Shown in pieces: positions 5,949 to 7,952 of a DNA stretch of 7,952 nt. Origin of the DNA: Bacteroidales bacterium (GTDB lineage: Bacteria; Bacteroidota; Bacteroidia; Bacteroidales; JAOZVK01). Numbering within the stretch: the stretch's first letter is position 1; each line of letters starts with the position of its first letter. A model generated the notes under the pieces. It ran no database searches. It was not told the DNA's origin and saw only the letters and a program-made list of their open reading frames with translations. The position numbers and the translations under genes were made by a program. The stretch lies in contig JAOZVK010000260.1 in assembly GCA_029938185.1 (NCBI GenBank), forward strand, positions 1 to 7,952. Direction: 5' to 3'.

Positions 5949-7574
5949 ATGCAAGAAAATATAAATATTACATGTAGAATCAGAAATTTTATAATGTACA
6001 TGATATTGCTTTTATTACCATGGTATTTAATATTCGTTATTGGATATTCGATTGAAGAAAGTCAAGCAATAACAAACGATAGTATAAACACAGTATACAA
6101 AACAGATCGTTTGCCATCTGTTGTTGATCATAGTAAATTTGATGTATTGAAAAAGAATTTCAGTAATCCAAAACAAGTTACCGAGGCTTGCGTAAGTTGT
6201 CACAATAAACGCCATACCGAGCTTATGAAATCGGCTCATTGGACATGGGATAGAAAATCAATAAGGCAAAACGGTGATACAGTTAGAATAGGAAAAGTAA
6301 ATACAATAAATAATTTTTGTATTACTACAATTTCTAATCGTTGGAAATGCACAAGCTGCCATATTGGATATGGATGGAAAGATGAAAATTTTGATTTTTC
6401 TGACTATAAAAAGGTCGATTGTCTTGTATGCCACGATACAACTGGTGCATATGAAAAACAACCTTTAGGTTCGGGGCTACCAGTTGATGAAAAACGCACA
6501 TTTACTAATAAAACATATTTTCCACCAAATTATAGCTATATAGCTAAGAATGTTGGTAAACCACGAATTGAGAATTGTGGAAAATGTCATTTTTTTGGAG
6601 GTGGCGGCGATAATGTAAAACATGGCGATTTGTCGAGCGACTTATATCAAGCAGATAGAAATATGGACATACACATGGATAAAAAAGGTATCAATATGAC
6701 TTGTATAGATTGTCATGAAACCGAACGACATAACATTACTGGCAAATTATATAGTGTGTCCAATGATAACAACAACAGAGTTATGTGTAGCAAATGTCAT
6801 GTTGGTAATGTGCATAAAAACAATACATTAAATAGGCATACAAACAAAATAGCGTGTCAAACATGTCATATACCATTATATGCAAAAGGAACTGCTACAA
6901 AAATGATTTGGGATTGGTCAACAAGCGGCAAGCTTGATAAAGGTCGTCAATATAAAGAGTATGATAGTTTGCATAATGTAACATATAAATCGGGAAAAGG
7001 TACTTTTGTTTGGAAGAGAAATGTTGAGCCAGAATATGTTTGGTTTAACGGAACTGCCGAACAGTATATTCCAGGCGATATTATTGAAGATACTACTGTT
7101 GCTCTCAAAATTAATACTTTGTATGGTTCATACAGCAATAAAGATTCTAAGATTATTCCTGTAAAAATACACAGGGGTAAACAAATTTTTGATACAGAAA
7201 ACAAAATGCTCATTATACCACATATTTACGGACATGACAAAAATGCATATAGTAAAGGTTTGGATTGGAATCTTGCAGCAAAAGTTGGTATGAAAGACGC
7301 TGGATTACCATATAGTGGAAAGTATTCTTTTATTGAAACTGAAATGTATTGGCCAATAAATCATATGGTTGCTCCAAATAGTCAAGCACTTACATGTATT
7401 CAATGTCATTCTAAAGAGAGTCGTCTTAAAAATTTAACAGGCTTTTATATGCCCGGTAGAGATAGAAATATTTTTTTAGATATTCTTGGCATTTTTATGA
7501 TTGTTGGAACTTTTGGCGGCATTATAATACATGCAGTTATAAGATTTTTGAAAGCAAAGCATATTATTAATTAA
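5949..7574 (+). CDS. membrane-anchored octaheme cytochrome c, tetrathionate reductase (Otr) family
   Basis: A 541-residue multiheme cytochrome acting outside the cytoplasmic membrane. Eight CXXCH heme sites are present, with first Cys at 81, 134, 158, 210, 252, 280, 303 and 483; the last is separated by about 180 residues. The pattern GK.N..NNFCI (115-125) between hemes 1 and 2, CHIGYGWKD and CLVCHDTTG resemble Shewanella Otr, whose active-site heme carries a lysine and has nearby Asn and Cys; N121/C124 are the likely counterparts. The family reduces tetrathionate in vitro, and also nitrite and hydroxylamine, so the physiological substrate is open. The N-terminus has a charged start then a hydrophobic segment (about 13-34), an anchor or uncleaved signal. 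A second helix (about 509-534, with H528) precedes a basic tail, so both ends may be membrane-anchored. No partner cytochrome b follows within the window. It sits 154 bases after the double rhodanese. Confidence 0.92.
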   Translation: MQENINITCRIRNFIMYMILLLLPWYLIFVIGYSIEESQAITNDSINTVYKTDRLPSVVDHSKFDVLKKNFSNPKQVTEACVSCHNKRHTELMKSAHWTWDRKSIRQNGDTVRIGKVNTINNFCITTISNRWKCTSCHIGYGWKDENFDFSDYKKVDCLVCHDTTGAYEKQPLGSGLPVDEKRTFTNKTYFPPNYSYIAKNVGKPRIENCGKCHFFGGGGDNVKHGDLSSDLYQADRNMDIHMDKKGINMTCIDCHETERHNITGKLYSVSNDNNNRVMCSKCHVGNVHKNNTLNRHTNKIACQTCHIPLYAKGTATKMIWDWSTSGKLDKGRQYKEYDSLHNVTYKSGKGTFVWKRNVEPEYVWFNGTAEQYIPGDIIEDTTVALKINTLYGSYSNKDSKIIPVKIHRGKQIFDTENKMLIIPHIYGHDKNAYSKGLDWNLAAKVGMKDAGLPYSGKYSFIETEMYWPINHMVAPNSQALTCIQCHSKESRLKNLTGFYMPGRDRNIFLDILGIFMIVGTFGGIIIHAVIRFLKAKHIIN

Positions 7575-7612
7575 TGTGCGTCAATAAAGTTGTAAAATTG
7601 CAGACTTATGGG

Positions 7613-7668
7613 TTCAATGGTTCAATGGTGCAATGGTGCAATGGTGCAATGGTGTAATGGTGCAATGG
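7613..7668. repeat. 8-bp tandem repeat, seven units
   Basis: Units in order are TTCAATGG twice, TGCAATGG three times, TGTAATGG, and TGCAATGG, with no gaps. The array begins 38 bases after the octaheme cytochrome stop. Being short and nearly exact, it should be prone to length change by slippage. Confidence 0.9.
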
Positions 7669-7711
7669 TGGTCTTATAAAAATACGAGCAAAAATATTTT
7701 ATTTAAGTTTT

Positions 7712-7944
7712 TTATTAGTTCCTAAAATATTTTTTTATTTTGTTAGTAAGTTTTTTTGCCCTGAGGGCATAAGCATAAACATGGGGCAACGCCCTATGTA
7801 TAAATGTATTCGCAAGCAAAAACGCCCTGAAAGGGCATAAGCATCAGCATGGGGCAACGCCCTATGTCTAAATGCATTCGCAAGCAAAAACGCCCTGAAA
7901 GGCAAAAGCAATACAAAAAAAAAGAATAAAATTAGAACTAATAA
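7712..7944. repeat. 10-bp inverted repeat enclosing the hairpin units
   Basis: TTATTAGTTC (7712-7721) and GAACTAATAA (7935-7944) are exact complements on either side of the tandem units. A related AATATT-rich stretch lies outside each arm. This could mark the borders of a miniature element, or be a chance match in AT-rich DNA. Confidence 0.45.
7758..7914. repeat. 66/68-bp tandem hairpin units, two full and one partial
   Basis: Units begin at 7758, 7824 and 7892; the third fades out near 7914. Each full unit starts with GCCCTGA..GGGC, which in the second copy is the hairpin GCCCT-GAA-AGGGC. It then has CATGGGGC-AAC-GCCCTATG, an 8-bp stem in RNA with one G-U pair, and ends with CGCAAGCAAAAAC. 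The units are much richer in G+C than the surrounding DNA. They resemble a GC-rich intergenic repeat I associate with Bacteroidota genomes. Two strong hairpins per unit could terminate or protect the octaheme cytochrome transcript. Confidence 0.85.
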
Positions 7945-7952
7945 TATTTTGT

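Larger units (their letters stand above)
7575..7952. other. repeat-only tail, no gene seen
   Basis: After the octaheme cytochrome stop codon the sequence holds an 8-bp tandem array (7613-7668), an AT-rich spacer, hairpin-rich long tandem units (7758-7914), and a 10-bp inverted repeat enclosing the latter (7712-7721 and 7935-7944). No open reading frame of interest or obvious promoter was seen. Confidence 0.7.

Noticed and set aside
7758..7914. CRISPR array
   Set aside because: The whole 66/68-bp unit is repeated with no unique spacers, there are only two full copies, and no cas gene is visible.

Overview
The window is strongly AT-rich and comes from a member of the Bacteroidota, probably an anaerobic or facultative low-GC Bacteroidales/Marinilabiliales-type lineage. 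The reasons are the gene families present (a DUF4197 lipoprotein, a Bacteroidota-type Crp/Fnr regulator, a lipoprotein with a K-D-D export signal), promoters of the Bacteroidota type (TTTG, about 20 bases, TAnnTTTG) and AT-rich leaders without Shine-Dalgarno sequences. Genus-level identity cannot be read from the sequence.

Layout from left to right: a DUF4197 lipoprotein gene (minus, 55-813); a 525-base gene-poor gap with a long imperfect inverted repeat and candidate divergent promoters; xseA, the exonuclease VII large subunit (plus, 1339-2742), whose last codons and stop lie in a dispersed repeat; a convergent gap packed with inverted repeats (2725-2980); a Crp/Fnr regulator (minus, 3003-3686) with a clear promoter; a 465-base divergent gap; a small cysteine-rich two-helix membrane protein (plus, 4152-4415) with a near-consensus promoter; a double-rhodanese lipoprotein (plus, 4742-5794); an octaheme cytochrome c of the tetrathionate reductase (Otr) family (plus, 5949-7574); and a repeat-only tail (7575-7952) with an 8-bp tandem array and 66/68-bp hairpin units.

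The functional core is the rhodanese plus octaheme cytochrome pair. Both are exported and lie in the same direction 154 bases apart, and both have chemistry suited to sulfur or nitrogen oxyanion and sulfane-sulfur metabolism outside the cytoplasm. The nearby regulator has an FNR-type DNA-recognition helix (E..SR) and several cysteines, so oxygen- or redox-responsive control is plausible but unproven. No membrane cytochrome b or quinol-oxidising partner is visible before the window ends.

The most unusual DNA-level structure is a two-part dispersed repeat. Both parts sit together after xseA. Elsewhere the left part (4512-4542) and the right part (5899-5933) lie apart, bracketing the rhodanese gene.
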